Shown here in pieces: positions 1 to 8,209 of a DNA stretch of 20,766 nucleotides. Numbering within the stretch: the first letter of the stretch is position 1; each line of letters opens with the position of its first letter. The notes below the pieces were generated by a model, which saw only the letters and a list, made by a program, of their open reading frames with translations, was not told where the DNA came from and did not search any database. This DNA is from a virus, in the IMG/VR virus record IMGVR_UViG_3300044846_002548, positions 1 through 20,766 of that record; one strand, written 5' to 3'. The translations under genes and the position numbers were made by a program.

Positions 1-785
1 CCACCCATAACTTCTTCACCTTCAGAACTATCACCATAAACATACTTACCTAACTCTTGAGACCATCTTGGAGTTTCTCCACGAGCAATCGCTTCCAAAT
101 ACTCAACAGGTTTTTTAGAATAAACGTCAGCCCAAGTAAGTGGGTCTTCAATCCAAGATTTAGCAGTTTCAGTATCAGTATGTACTGGAGATGGGTCATC
201 GTGCATTACAGTTTGAATAACTGTATATGTCGCACCTTTTGGAGTCTTAGCCTTCGCCAATTCAATGATTAAATCACGGCCATTTACAGGGTCAGTAATA
301 TCACCTTTAGCCTTCCAAATTGGAATGATTTTGTCTAAGATACCTTCGTTTTTGTAATTGTGTTTGAAACGCCAGAATTTAACTCCGTCTGCTTCGTTAT
401 CACGGTCAATTACTTTGACAATATAAAACTTACGAGGTTTATACGCCTTAGCAAGTTCTTTATCAGATTCTTTTCCTGTTGACATCAACTCGTCATGAAT
501 TTCTGTCAAAGGTGAACGTTCATTGTCATTTTTTCCAGGGTCATAGATTTTATTCCATTTACCTTCAACTTGTACTTCATGATACCAAACTTCTTTGAAG
601 GGTGATGACCCGTCAGGGGTTGGTAAAATACGAAGTCTTTTTTGACCTGATGTTTCATTTTGCGTAAGAATTGCCGCAAAATACTTTTTCATTCTGTCTT
701 CTTGAGACATTTTGTTAGCTCCGTTTGAGCCACCTTTCGCTTTTTCATACTGAGCGAGAACAGCATCTAGTGAATTTGTCGCCAT
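1..785 (-). CDS. gp32: Single-stranded DNA-binding protein, T4 gp32-like (3' end cut off by the window)
   Basis: Reading back from the ATG at 785-783 gives 261 complete codons that run off the window, so the C-terminus is missing. The protein coats single-stranded DNA during replication, recombination and repair. Family features seen: a short basic N-terminal arm (residues 1-50), then 'LRILPTPDG' (about 51-59), an aromatic-basic strand pair near 64-80, and the segment 'GVKFWRFKHNYKNEGILDKI' (about 134-153), which aligns in position and pattern with the T4 gp32 stretch ending in 'FGKKIWDKI'. An acidic region begins near residue 252. The visible part has no cysteine, so the zinc site of T4 gp32 (His plus three Cys) is absent; the corresponding loop is 'KIYDPGKNDNERSP'. 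A sigma70-like promoter sits just upstream, which separates this gene from the late tail genes. The start is supported by A/T-rich leader sequence and the absence of an earlier in-frame ATG; there is no Shine-Dalgarno sequence. Confidence 0.85.
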   Translation of the reverse strand, partial: MATNSLDAVLAQYEKAKGGSNGANKMSQEDRMKKYFAAILTQNETSGQKRLRILPTPDGSSPFKEVWYHEVQVEGKWNKIYDPGKNDNERSPLTEIHDELMSTGKESDKELAKAYKPRKFYIVKVIDRDNEADGVKFWRFKHNYKNEGILDKIIPIWKAKGDITDPVNGRDLIIELAKAKTPKGATYTVIQTVMHDDPSPVHTDTETAKSWIEDPLTWADVYSKKPVEYLEAIARGETPRWSQELGKYVYGDSSEGEEVMG

Positions 786-814
786 GATATATATAAATTA
801 TTAGTTAATAAACA

Positions 815-843
815 AGTATAAGTGTGTCAGCCGTTATAGTCAA
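815..843 (-). promoter_or_regulatory. Sigma70-like promoter for the gp32-like gene
   Basis: On the minus strand TTGACT (843-838) is followed after exactly 17 bases by TATACT (820-815); each hexamer matches the sigma70 consensus at 5 of 6 positions. Transcription should start near 808, giving a leader of about 20 bases before the ATG at 785. The same DNA can be read as a Bacteroidota primary-sigma promoter: TTTG, 20 bases, then TATACTTG, one mismatch from TAnnTTTG. The promoter overlaps the short gap after the stop at 850. Confidence 0.65.
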
Positions 844-849
844 ATACGA

Positions 850-1509
850 TTAAAACTTAATTTCTTTAAAATCGTCTTTACTATCGTAGTCATTAAAAGT
901 TCCTTTAATTTCAGATGGTGCGTAATCTTCAACTTCATCTGTAGTTAAAACATATTCATTTTTTCCTGATTTTTCAAAATCAGTTTGTTTGTCAACAAAA
1001 AAATCTGTAAGCTTTTGATTGAATGGACCTGAGTCTAAACTTCTTAATTCTAATTTTTCTTGTGGGGTTTTTTCTCTGTATTTTTCAATCTTTGTTTCAA
1101 TCTGATTTAACTTATTCATTACATTATCCATGTCTCCTAATTTAGACTCTAAATTCTGTAATTGGTTAAATAAATTTGAAAAATATTCTTCCTGTTTAGT
1201 TTCAATATTTTTTTGACTGTTAACTAAATCAGTTATTTCTAATTCTTCCGAACCTGAATCTTCAGTTTCCCCACCTATCTTTTCAACATCAGGGTCGTTT
1301 TCAACATCCACAGGTTGTGGAGCAGTTTCGCCAGCTGGTGGTGTTGCTGCAGCATCAAGTGCTGGTTCAGCGACAGGTGCATCAGCAGGTGCTGGTGGTG
1401 TTGCCAATGGGTCTTCAACAGGTGGTATTCCTGTTTCTTGTTCAAAAATATAATTATTAATTTTATTATATTTTTTGATTTCTTCTAATATTGCCTTTGA
1501 TACTCCCAT
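850..1509 (-). CDS. Unknown protein, Ala/Pro-rich acidic segment plus coiled coil
   Basis: I do not recognise this 219-residue protein. Residues 1-25 form a charged helix-like start ('MGVSKAILEEIKKYNKINNY'). Residues about 26-80 are rich in Ala, Pro, Glu and Asp and look disordered. Residues about 95-145 have heptad-like spacing of Leu, Ile, Met and Phe with many Glu, Lys and Gln ('LESKLGDMDNVMNKLNQIE'), typical of a coiled coil. The C-terminal 60 residues are acidic and aromatic. It starts one base after the stop of the 74-residue gene upstream, so the two are probably co-translated. Its place at the end of the tail operon suggests a virion-associated or assembly role, but nothing in the sequence fixes this. 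Confidence 0.75.
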   Translation of the reverse strand: MGVSKAILEEIKKYNKINNYIFEQETGIPPVEDPLATPPAPADAPVAEPALDAAATPPAGETAPQPVDVENDPDVEKIGGETEDSGSEELEITDLVNSQKNIETKQEEYFSNLFNQLQNLESKLGDMDNVMNKLNQIETKIEKYREKTPQEKLELRSLDSGPFNQKLTDFFVDKQTDFEKSGKNEYVLTTDEVEDYAPSEIKGTFNDYDSKDDFKEIKF

Positions 1510-1510
1510 T

Positions 1511-1735
1511 TTATCCGTTCAATAATTGTTTAATTCCTGTTGTTGTTTCAACATTTATTTTTCTGTTAGATTTGACAGTATTGTCAACTCTTTCAATAAG
1601 TCCGTCTTTCATTCTTATTACATAGCAATCGCCAGTATCTAAGTCACAAACTTCTTTCATTCCGTTTCCTAATTCTTTTTCGGTCATATTAGTTTTTTTA
1701 CCTAAATATTTATCTAAAATGTCTTTAGTTGTCAT
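1511..1735 (-). CDS. Small unknown protein (74 aa)
   Basis: Unrecognised. It has a lysine-rich helical N-terminus, then a compact beta-like middle with two cysteines ('EVCDLDTGDCYVIRMKDGLI', about residues 28-47), and ends in 'GIKQLLNG'. The two Cys, seven residues apart around 'DLDTGD', could bind a metal or form a turn; this is speculation. The leader is AT-rich and holds a perfect 12-base palindrome (1742-1753) but no Shine-Dalgarno sequence. The gap to the next start (1509) is a single base, which together with codon use like that of its neighbours argues it is a real gene. Confidence 0.65.
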   Translation of the reverse strand: MTTKDILDKYLGKKTNMTEKELGNGMKEVCDLDTGDCYVIRMKDGLIERVDNTVKSNRKINVETTTGIKQLLNG

Positions 1736-1745
1736 ATTTTTTATT

Positions 1746-1753
1746 TATAAATA
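1746..1753 (-). promoter_or_regulatory. TATTTATA junction element upstream of the 74-aa gene
   Basis: On the sense (minus) strand the octamer TATTTATA lies 10 bases upstream of the ATG at 1735, within the palindrome TATTTATAAATA. The same octamer recurs at other gene starts (12949, 14992, 16517) and in altered form at 17421 and 20695. Its function is unknown; it could be a promoter core or a leader RNA element. Confidence 0.35.
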
Positions 1754-1777
1754 TCTTAATTAATAGAAAAGTTATTA

Positions 1778-1984
1778 TTAACCATTCTTATGGAAAAATT
1801 TCCAGTTTAATTTAACCCTATTTTCTAAAGAAGTTACCAAATCTTTATTTGTACTTTTATATAACTCATATATTTTAGGATTTGTCTTTGTTTTATCGTA
1901 TGGAAATTTTTCAATATAAATTTTAACAAGTGATTCCGCAAATGAATCAACATTAGTAAATGCATCTGATTTATAAGTTATCAT
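1778..1984 (-). CDS. 68-aa ORF, likely C-terminal part of the hub's lysozyme-like domain
   Basis: This ORF starts at an ATG whose ATGA overlaps the TGA of the 1971-residue hub gene. It is helical and basic ('FAESLVKIYIEKFPYDKTK'). Its frame is open upstream of the ATG, giving 'INSFNDAMITYKSDAF', which resembles the stretch that follows the catalytic half of glucosaminidase-like domains (aromatic-x-x-F/Y-x-S, then a long helix). The hub gene reaches the equivalent point ('YADFAS') and then ends in a different frame. One extra T in the T4 run at 1997-1994 would join them. It may be a translationally coupled separate subunit, the result of an indel in the phage, or a sequencing error. It is not recognised as any independent family. 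Confidence 0.6.
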   Translation of the reverse strand: MITYKSDAFTNVDSFAESLVKIYIEKFPYDKTKTNPKIYELYKSTNKDLVTSLENRVKLNWKFFHKNG

Positions 1985-4900
1985 AGCATCATTAAAAGAG
2001 TTAATGACGCAAAATCCGCATAACTGATTTGATTATTATTTTCTAATGTTACACAGAAACAACTATTTTTAAATAAAGTATTTAAACTGCCCCCATATTT
2101 TTCCGGTACATCTAATACAATACCTGAAAAATTATTATTATAAGCCGTAAAACCTTGTCCCGTATTAGATTCTAATGACATTAAATTAAATATTATTTCA
2201 GTTGACCCAGTTATAGTTTTTGTAATTCCGGTCACACTATTAATCATTTCATCATAAGTATAAGTAACTGCTGATGGTGTTACGTTAATGAATTTTTCAT
2301 AAGCCGCATTTGTTGGTCTACATTTTTGAGTTTGTGCAGGTTGTTTTAAAGGTTGTGAATTATTCGTAATGTTATTTTTTTGAGTAATAGTATTTGTAGG
2401 TTGAGCTTGTTGATTTTGTACTTGTTGTTTTTGATTTTCAACAACTCTGGTAAATAATTCTCTATTAACAGAATGAAGTATATTATCAATTGTTGGTAGT
2501 GTTGCGATTTTTTGTCTAGTCCCTGAAAAAGTAGTTATAAAACTTTCAGTACTAATTGTGTGGGATACATCAGTTATTAAATAAGAACCAGAAAATAGTG
2601 GAACGTTCCTTAATATAAAATACATTGTGGGTTGTATCATAACATTTCCCATTGATGTTACTGTTGCCCCATAACTTCTTTGTTTATAGATATTATATAA
2701 ACTTACTGTTTGTGTACTACTTTTTATACCTGCACTTAAATTTGCAGTTTCATATTCCATTTGTAATGATTCACTTGTTGGTTTTCCTTGTTCTTGAGAT
2801 ACATTAACTGTTTGAAATATACTTTGATTTTGTAACCCAAAATCTACAGCAAACCCACAAACTTTATTGTTTAATGCAAATTGTTCAGTGGTTACAGGGT
2901 CAGGTGCTAAAAGTGGTAAATCACCAGGTCTGTCAAATCTTAAACCATCATCTTTAAATTTATTATTTTCATTAGAATTATTTAATTGTGTTGATGGTTG
3001 GTCAACATAAGTACATACCATTTTATGTCTACTTGCTTGGTAGTCCACAGAATCAAAAGTACCAAACAATGTATTCGCAAATTCATTAGGTTCATATATT
3101 TTAGGCACATCACCTACCTTTGCAGAATTATAAAAATTAATATATGCAGGTACTGAAAATACAACAAAATGACAATCTAGAATAATTGATTCAATTATTT
3201 TATGTATGCTAATCGTTGGTGACGAATTTTTTAAATAATCTTTAGTTTTTAATACGTCAACATATATCTTATCACCCACATCCCTACAAGCTCTATCTAA
3301 AAATATAATATCTTCAAATATTGTATCTGACTGATAATTATTTCCCGCAATCCATTTATCATTTAACGCCTTAAACATGTCATAATATTCAAACTTAGTT
3401 AAATCACCTTCAGTTTTTGGTAGTTCTTCATTATTGACTTTTTGTTTATTTAAATCAGGTAAATCTTTTTGTAATTTTGAATTTGTATTTCTAAAAATAT
3501 TATTATAAAAATTTTGGTTATCTGATAATATATTGTCTAATTCCTTTTTAAAATCATTAGGATTGTATGGATTATTTAAAATTGGATTTTGTAAATGTTT
3601 TTGTTTTTGAGTGGCATATATTTTTATTACATTCTGAAATCTTTGTATATTTTTAACAGTAAATGCGACATTCATATCAATAAAAAAGTCAGTAATAGTT
3701 GAACCAGTATCTGAATACTTGATGTCTTTTACTGTTGAAAAACCAACATATTCTCTTAAAGCTTTCCATTCTTCAGGATTTTGAGTAATTGATTGATTTA
3801 ATGTTGTTCCACCGGACACTGGAACTTTTTTATCAATATCAGTATATTTTTCGTATGTAATTGTTGAAGCCGTTAAATAAGGTGACGGGGTTGAACTTAA
3901 TATATTAAAGTTAACATAATCAAAACCTTTAGGATTTCCATTTTTAAAAATAGAATTTTCATTAATAAGTTCATAAGCATTACCGACAAAATTTTCAATT
4001 TGTTTATCTTGAACTTTAGAAACTGATGAAATATCGTCAAGTCCCACAGAATAATTGTCAGTAAATATTTTTTTGTATATCTTTTGAAAGTTAATTTCTT
4101 CAGTTGTCTTAAATGCGGATTTTGAAAATTCTAAAAATGTATTAGTAATCAAATCCATTTCTTCTTTTTTAAACACCGAAAAAATTTCTTCAATTGTATT
4201 ATATTCAGTACTAGCACTTAATATATCAAAAGAACTTTGTGATGTTTGACCAGTTAATATTTTTTTCAAATATCTATCGTAATCAGGTTTACTAACCTTA
4301 CTATTATCAAAATACCCATAGTTTGGAGCTCCCCATAAACTTCTAACTGAACCATTATAAATTGCAGGATTATCAAATATTGGTTTTCCTTCAATTTTTT
4401 TACCCGAAACATCAAAAATTTCAAAATTAATTTGATTAACAACACTACCAAATGATGGTACAGGTAAGTATGAAGATGATTCTAATTTACTTTTATCTTT
4501 TATTAATACTGACCAAGTGTTAACATTTAAAGTATATCCTGTTTTATACAATAATTCATTTTTAATTATTGCAGCAGTTGATGGATTCTTAACAATGATT
4601 TCATTTCCAAATTTTTGGTTTAAAGATATTTGTATGTCTTCATTTGACACATATAAATTTTCACCATTTATAAAATAATAAAAATCGTTAATTAGTTTAG
4701 GATACATCCCTAAATTTAATACATCAATTTTTAAAACATCAGTAACAGTTTTTGTTTCTTGTAATGTAACATCGGTAATATCTTTCCCACCATTCAATTT
4801 AAACTGATACATTTTATTAACATCTGAATTTGCCGGGTCCCAATTTTGTTTATAATCAAAATCTTTCCAAACTGAATCTAAAATATCAACACCATTTTCA

Positions 4901-7896
4901 ATGTACTGTGTATACCTATACCATATTGAACCCAATTTTGCCAACCATACTTTTGGAACAGCGTGAACACCCCCAAATTTTTTAATAGTTGCAAATATAA
5001 AATCCAATTCATCATCTAACGGTCCAATTAAATTCTTTGATTTAAACTTTTCCCTAAGTGTTGCCAATGGTAAAGAATTTAAAAACAAATAAGACACAAC
5101 ATCATATGGAGTTTCAGATGTTTCATTCCTGTCATTTTCAATACCTAATTGTAAGGCGTTAATAAAATAAGGAGTGTTCATCATGGATGTTGTTTGTTTA
5201 TCACCAATTAAACTATCTAAATTACTGTTATAGTTTAAATTACCTTCAGTTAAAACCATGTCAGAATTTGAACGGTTTTGATAAAAAGCATTTAAATCAA
5301 CAGGTTGTTTTATTGTATTAGTTAAAACATTAAAATTTGTAATTGGTCGATTAAAAGTTTTGTTACCTCTTTTTCCAAAAGTAAAATTGGTTTTATAATT
5401 ACTTATTTTTTTAGTACTTTCATTATAAAATAATGACCTTAAAGTTCTATTAGTATTCTTAAATGATGAGTCTTGCGCCGAATTAGAAATATTATCCCTT
5501 ACCCAATCTTCGTTTACAAATGGATAAATATCAAAAATATTAGGGTCTAAATCTGTAGAATCATATAGGAATTGAATAAAGTTTTTTTCAGTTTCAGTAC
5601 TTGGTAATCCTATTGGTAAATCTTTATCTAAAATTAAAAATTGATTTTCAATATTTTCTTTAAGGTATTTTGTACTTACGTTACCTAAACTAAAGTTAAT
5701 ATATTTTTCTTCATTAATTTGTGACAAAAACGAATTAAAATTATTTGGATTAAAATTAAATTCTTTTAAGAACGTCACAAGTTCTGTTGATTGTCCAACA
5801 ATTCCTTTCATGATATTAACATGTTCAATATCACTTACAAAATTAATTAATACGTCGTTTCTATAAATTTGGAATCCTTGATACTGTGATATTGATTTAA
5901 ATCTTTCAGCCATTTCAAACATAAAGTCATCCATAACTAAATTACTGTATGGTTTGTTTGATGGTTGTGTATCAAAACCTGACACTAATATTCTATCAAC
6001 AGAATTTGTGTCAATGGGTGGAGGTGAAGATATTGGAGGTATAGCCCTTTGTACAAACGCTTTAACAAATTCTTCAACAAACTCAACTTCCGGCCACGCA
6101 TTATAATCATATGCACCTGTAGAATTAATATATTTTTGGTCACCAGGATATTGACATTCGTATTTTTGTTGTCCATCAACAAGTTTTTCAACCGCATATT
6201 GCGGCCAAGGATAAACTATTGTTTCATCACCTTGTTGTGGAATATCACCATAGTTTAAAACCGATTGAATTTTCTTAGGGTTTTTCCTACCATCAAATGC
6301 CTTTTTGTGAGTTTCATCCATTAACGCCAAAAAAGTTTCAGAAGACGCTAAAATGACGCCAACAATATTTCTAACAGTTGGTTTAAATCCGAGACCTGAT
6401 GGTGATTTTAATAATTCAGCCAATTCTTTAGATAATTTTTCTTCAATTTCGTTAGCCCTACTATTTAATTTTTTTTCAAGTAATGCCAACTTATCGTTAA
6501 ATTTAGAAGATGCGTCATAAGTATACATTATTGGGTAAGATTGTCTTGACCCAATTGCAAATAAAACGTCAATTTCATCTTTAATTTGCTGTAATTGTTC
6601 GTCGTTTGGTGCCGCTCCATTATTCCTATACGAAAAAGTTTCTTTATAAGAAAAACTATTAGACCCTAAAGATTCGTCATAAACATCACTAATTGTCATA
6701 TCATTAACAATTGCGAAATCACCACTGTTAAATGTTTTTATATTTGACATTTCTTGATTTATACCATCAAAAATTGATGATAAATCACTATACGCACTTT
6801 CAATTTGTGCAAAACCAGTTCCGTTTGACAATTTAAAAGAATAATAAACATTTTTTTTATTCCCATCTAAAACAATATATGGTTTATCTAAATCAATATA
6901 ATTGTTAAACCAAGAAGGCGGACTAATTAAAGTTATTATTTTTTTTCTATAATCTGAAATTAAATTTCTATATTTGTCAATATCCCCCATTTGGTCTACA
7001 GATATTTGACCATAGGATGTTAAAGTTCCAGTTATAAAATTTTCTAATCTAACAATTAAATCTTGAATTGTTAGTACCGGAAAATCGTCATCAATTAACT
7101 TTTTATTTTTATATTTTTGATAAGTTAATTTTAATTTTTCGTACCCTTTTTGTGTAAGTATTGTAGTTGTTTTTGCAGCATTAAATTGTGCGGTTAAATC
7201 CGCCAAAGACGCTCCACCTGTTTTGTTTTGGGTTGACCTTTGTATATACATTTGAGGTGACACCATAGCTTCACCTAATTGTATATCATTAAGTATACTA
7301 AACTGATAACCTTCAAAATTTAAAACAATATCAAAATTTGATGTTGCTTGATTAAACGAAGCTGAAAATTTTTTGAGTAATAAAGGGTATTTAATCGCCT
7401 TACCATAATAACCTTTAACTGTCAAATAAAAAGTAGGGTATGGTAAATTAAAAAAAACAGAGTATGGTGATTTGTCCCCGCCTTCAAACATTGCTCTACC
7501 TTTAACATCTTCCATTCTAATGGTGACTAAAGCCGTATAACCCTGCATTATTTTATACTCAACAGATGTTATACCTAAAAGTTCAGAGTTTAGTATTTGA
7601 TTATTAGATTGAACGTCGGCCTGATTTATAGTCCAATCTGTAGTCATGAAACCGGCACCATTTGGATTTAAAAAATTGATTGCCCCAACACCTATTTGTC
7701 TTGCAGAATCTTTTTCTTGTCCTGTTAGTAATCTACTTCTAGGTTGTATGTCACATTCTAAATTGACATACATAATTAAATTTTCTTGTTCAACATATCT
7801 ATCTTCATATGTCCCATCAGGGTTAATTACCCTGTTTGGGTCAATTATGAATATATTCTGTTCATCATTTTCAATATATATGTTTTTATCTGCCAT
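1981..7896 (-). CDS. Giant baseplate hub protein (1971 aa) with C-terminal lysozyme-like segment
   Basis: The N-terminus (about 1-210) has the 'ENLIMYVNL' start and a barrel segment ('YLTVKGYYGKAIKYPLL', 'VLNFEGYQFSILNDI', about 149-209) typical of large phage tail structural proteins. The middle is long, Asn/Lys/Phe-rich and unrecognised. Residues about 1720-1800 ('GNVMIQPTMYFILRNVPLF', then 'GSYLITDVSHTI') match the pattern of gp27/gpD-type hub barrels. A Gln/Asn-rich linker (about 1819-1855) leads to a final segment with E1909 in 'LESNTGQGF' and 'YNNNFSGI' (from 1919). That resembles the catalytic Glu and 'NN-x-F-G-I' element of GH73 glucosaminidases. The protein is far larger than T4 gp27 (391 aa), so it probably merges several baseplate subunits; the enzymatic tip may serve cell-wall penetration, as gp5 lysozyme does in T4. 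It overlaps the gp53-like gene by 11 bases and the 68-aa ORF by 4. The hub call is fairly secure; the enzyme call is tentative. Confidence 0.75.
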   Translation of the reverse strand: MADKNIYIENDEQNIFIIDPNRVINPDGTYEDRYVEQENLIMYVNLECDIQPRSRLLTGQEKDSARQIGVGAINFLNPNGAGFMTTDWTINQADVQSNNQILNSELLGITSVEYKIMQGYTALVTIRMEDVKGRAMFEGGDKSPYSVFFNLPYPTFYLTVKGYYGKAIKYPLLLKKFSASFNQATSNFDIVLNFEGYQFSILNDIQLGEAMVSPQMYIQRSTQNKTGGASLADLTAQFNAAKTTTILTQKGYEKLKLTYQKYKNKKLIDDDFPVLTIQDLIVRLENFITGTLTSYGQISVDQMGDIDKYRNLISDYRKKIITLISPPSWFNNYIDLDKPYIVLDGNKKNVYYSFKLSNGTGFAQIESAYSDLSSIFDGINQEMSNIKTFNSGDFAIVNDMTISDVYDESLGSNSFSYKETFSYRNNGAAPNDEQLQQIKDEIDVLFAIGSRQSYPIMYTYDASSKFNDKLALLEKKLNSRANEIEEKLSKELAELLKSPSGLGFKPTVRNIVGVILASSETFLALMDETHKKAFDGRKNPKKIQSVLNYGDIPQQGDETIVYPWPQYAVEKLVDGQQKYECQYPGDQKYINSTGAYDYNAWPEVEFVEEFVKAFVQRAIPPISSPPPIDTNSVDRILVSGFDTQPSNKPYSNLVMDDFMFEMAERFKSISQYQGFQIYRNDVLINFVSDIEHVNIMKGIVGQSTELVTFLKEFNFNPNNFNSFLSQINEEKYINFSLGNVSTKYLKENIENQFLILDKDLPIGLPSTETEKNFIQFLYDSTDLDPNIFDIYPFVNEDWVRDNISNSAQDSSFKNTNRTLRSLFYNESTKKISNYKTNFTFGKRGNKTFNRPITNFNVLTNTIKQPVDLNAFYQNRSNSDMVLTEGNLNYNSNLDSLIGDKQTTSMMNTPYFINALQLGIENDRNETSETPYDVVSYLFLNSLPLATLREKFKSKNLIGPLDDELDFIFATIKKFGGVHAVPKVWLAKLGSIWYRYTQYIENGVDILDSVWKDFDYKQNWDPANSDVNKMYQFKLNGGKDITDVTLQETKTVTDVLKIDVLNLGMYPKLINDFYYFINGENLYVSNEDIQISLNQKFGNEIIVKNPSTAAIIKNELLYKTGYTLNVNTWSVLIKDKSKLESSSYLPVPSFGSVVNQINFEIFDVSGKKIEGKPIFDNPAIYNGSVRSLWGAPNYGYFDNSKVSKPDYDRYLKKILTGQTSQSSFDILSASTEYNTIEEIFSVFKKEEMDLITNTFLEFSKSAFKTTEEINFQKIYKKIFTDNYSVGLDDISSVSKVQDKQIENFVGNAYELINENSIFKNGNPKGFDYVNFNILSSTPSPYLTASTITYEKYTDIDKKVPVSGGTTLNQSITQNPEEWKALREYVGFSTVKDIKYSDTGSTITDFFIDMNVAFTVKNIQRFQNVIKIYATQKQKHLQNPILNNPYNPNDFKKELDNILSDNQNFYNNIFRNTNSKLQKDLPDLNKQKVNNEELPKTEGDLTKFEYYDMFKALNDKWIAGNNYQSDTIFEDIIFLDRACRDVGDKIYVDVLKTKDYLKNSSPTISIHKIIESIILDCHFVVFSVPAYINFYNSAKVGDVPKIYEPNEFANTLFGTFDSVDYQASRHKMVCTYVDQPSTQLNNSNENNKFKDDGLRFDRPGDLPLLAPDPVTTEQFALNNKVCGFAVDFGLQNQSIFQTVNVSQEQGKPTSESLQMEYETANLSAGIKSSTQTVSLYNIYKQRSYGATVTSMGNVMIQPTMYFILRNVPLFSGSYLITDVSHTISTESFITTFSGTRQKIATLPTIDNILHSVNRELFTRVVENQKQQVQNQQAQPTNTITQKNNITNNSQPLKQPAQTQKCRPTNAAYEKFINVTPSAVTYTYDEMINSVTGITKTITGSTEIIFNLMSLESNTGQGFTAYNNNFSGIVLDVPEKYGGSLNTLFKNSCFCVTLENNNQISYADFASLTLLMML

Positions 7897-8209
7897 AATA
7901 ATAGAAGTACTTATCTAGTGCCGAATTATAATCTAATAACGATGTGTTTAAAGGAAATGGAATATTTAAAACTGCATTATCAGGAATTTCCAATTCAGTC
8001 ACACCATACTGTCCATTGGCAATCATGATTAACCAACCAAAATATGGTGTATTATAATAAAGTTGTGATACCTTATCTAATCTAGATAAACCAACCCTAT
8101 ATATGTATTTCTTATCCGATGATTTCGCAGGTATTGTCACATAAGGTACGACAGTTTGCTGACCATTAACTAAAAATTTTTGATATCTATTGTAATATTC
8201 GTTTGCCAT
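7886..8209 (-). CDS. gp53: Baseplate wedge protein, gp53-like, LysM-type fold
   Basis: A 107-residue protein whose core (about 40-86) follows the LysM-like pattern of T4 gp53 and similar tail proteins: 'RLDKVSQLYYNTPYFGWLI', then 'MIANG' and 'IPDNAVLNIPFP'. That is, a helix ending in Y-x-x-P-x-x-W, an AN motif and an 'IP.g..L.IP' strand. In T4, gp53 holds wedges together around the hub. T4 gp53 is about twice as long, so this is a compact version or a related LysM tail protein. The ATG shares one base with the upstream stop (TAATG), and the gene overlaps the hub gene by 11 bases, so the three are probably translationally coupled. No Shine-Dalgarno sequence is present. Confidence 0.7.
   Translation of the reverse strand: MANEYYNRYQKFLVNGQQTVVPYVTIPAKSSDKKYIYRVGLSRLDKVSQLYYNTPYFGWLIMIANGQYGVTELEIPDNAVLNIPFPLNTSLLDYNSALDKYFYYYGR

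Noticed and set aside
57-272. Plus-strand ORF near the window start
   Set aside because: It lies wholly antisense to the gp32-like coding sequence, is rich in Trp/Arg/Phe/Ser as shadows are, and has no similarity that I recognise.
1742-1749. Sense-strand TATAAATA, the T4 late promoter core, before the 74-aa gene
   Set aside because: Transcription from it would begin at about the start codon. The same sense-strand octamer also occurs inside coding DNA (8538-8545 and 8247-8254), so it is probably one half of the local palindrome.
1993-1999. Classic -1 slippery heptamer joining the hub to the 68-aa ORF
   Set aside because: The codons CUU UUA do not fit X-XXY-YYZ; the P-site tRNA would mispair on UCU. 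A programmed -1 shift is therefore not supported, leaving coupling or an indel as better explanations.
6049-6258. Overlapping ORFs on both strands inside the hub gene
   Set aside because: Low-complexity hydrophobic translations from AT-rich codons in other frames; the hub frame is continuous across them.
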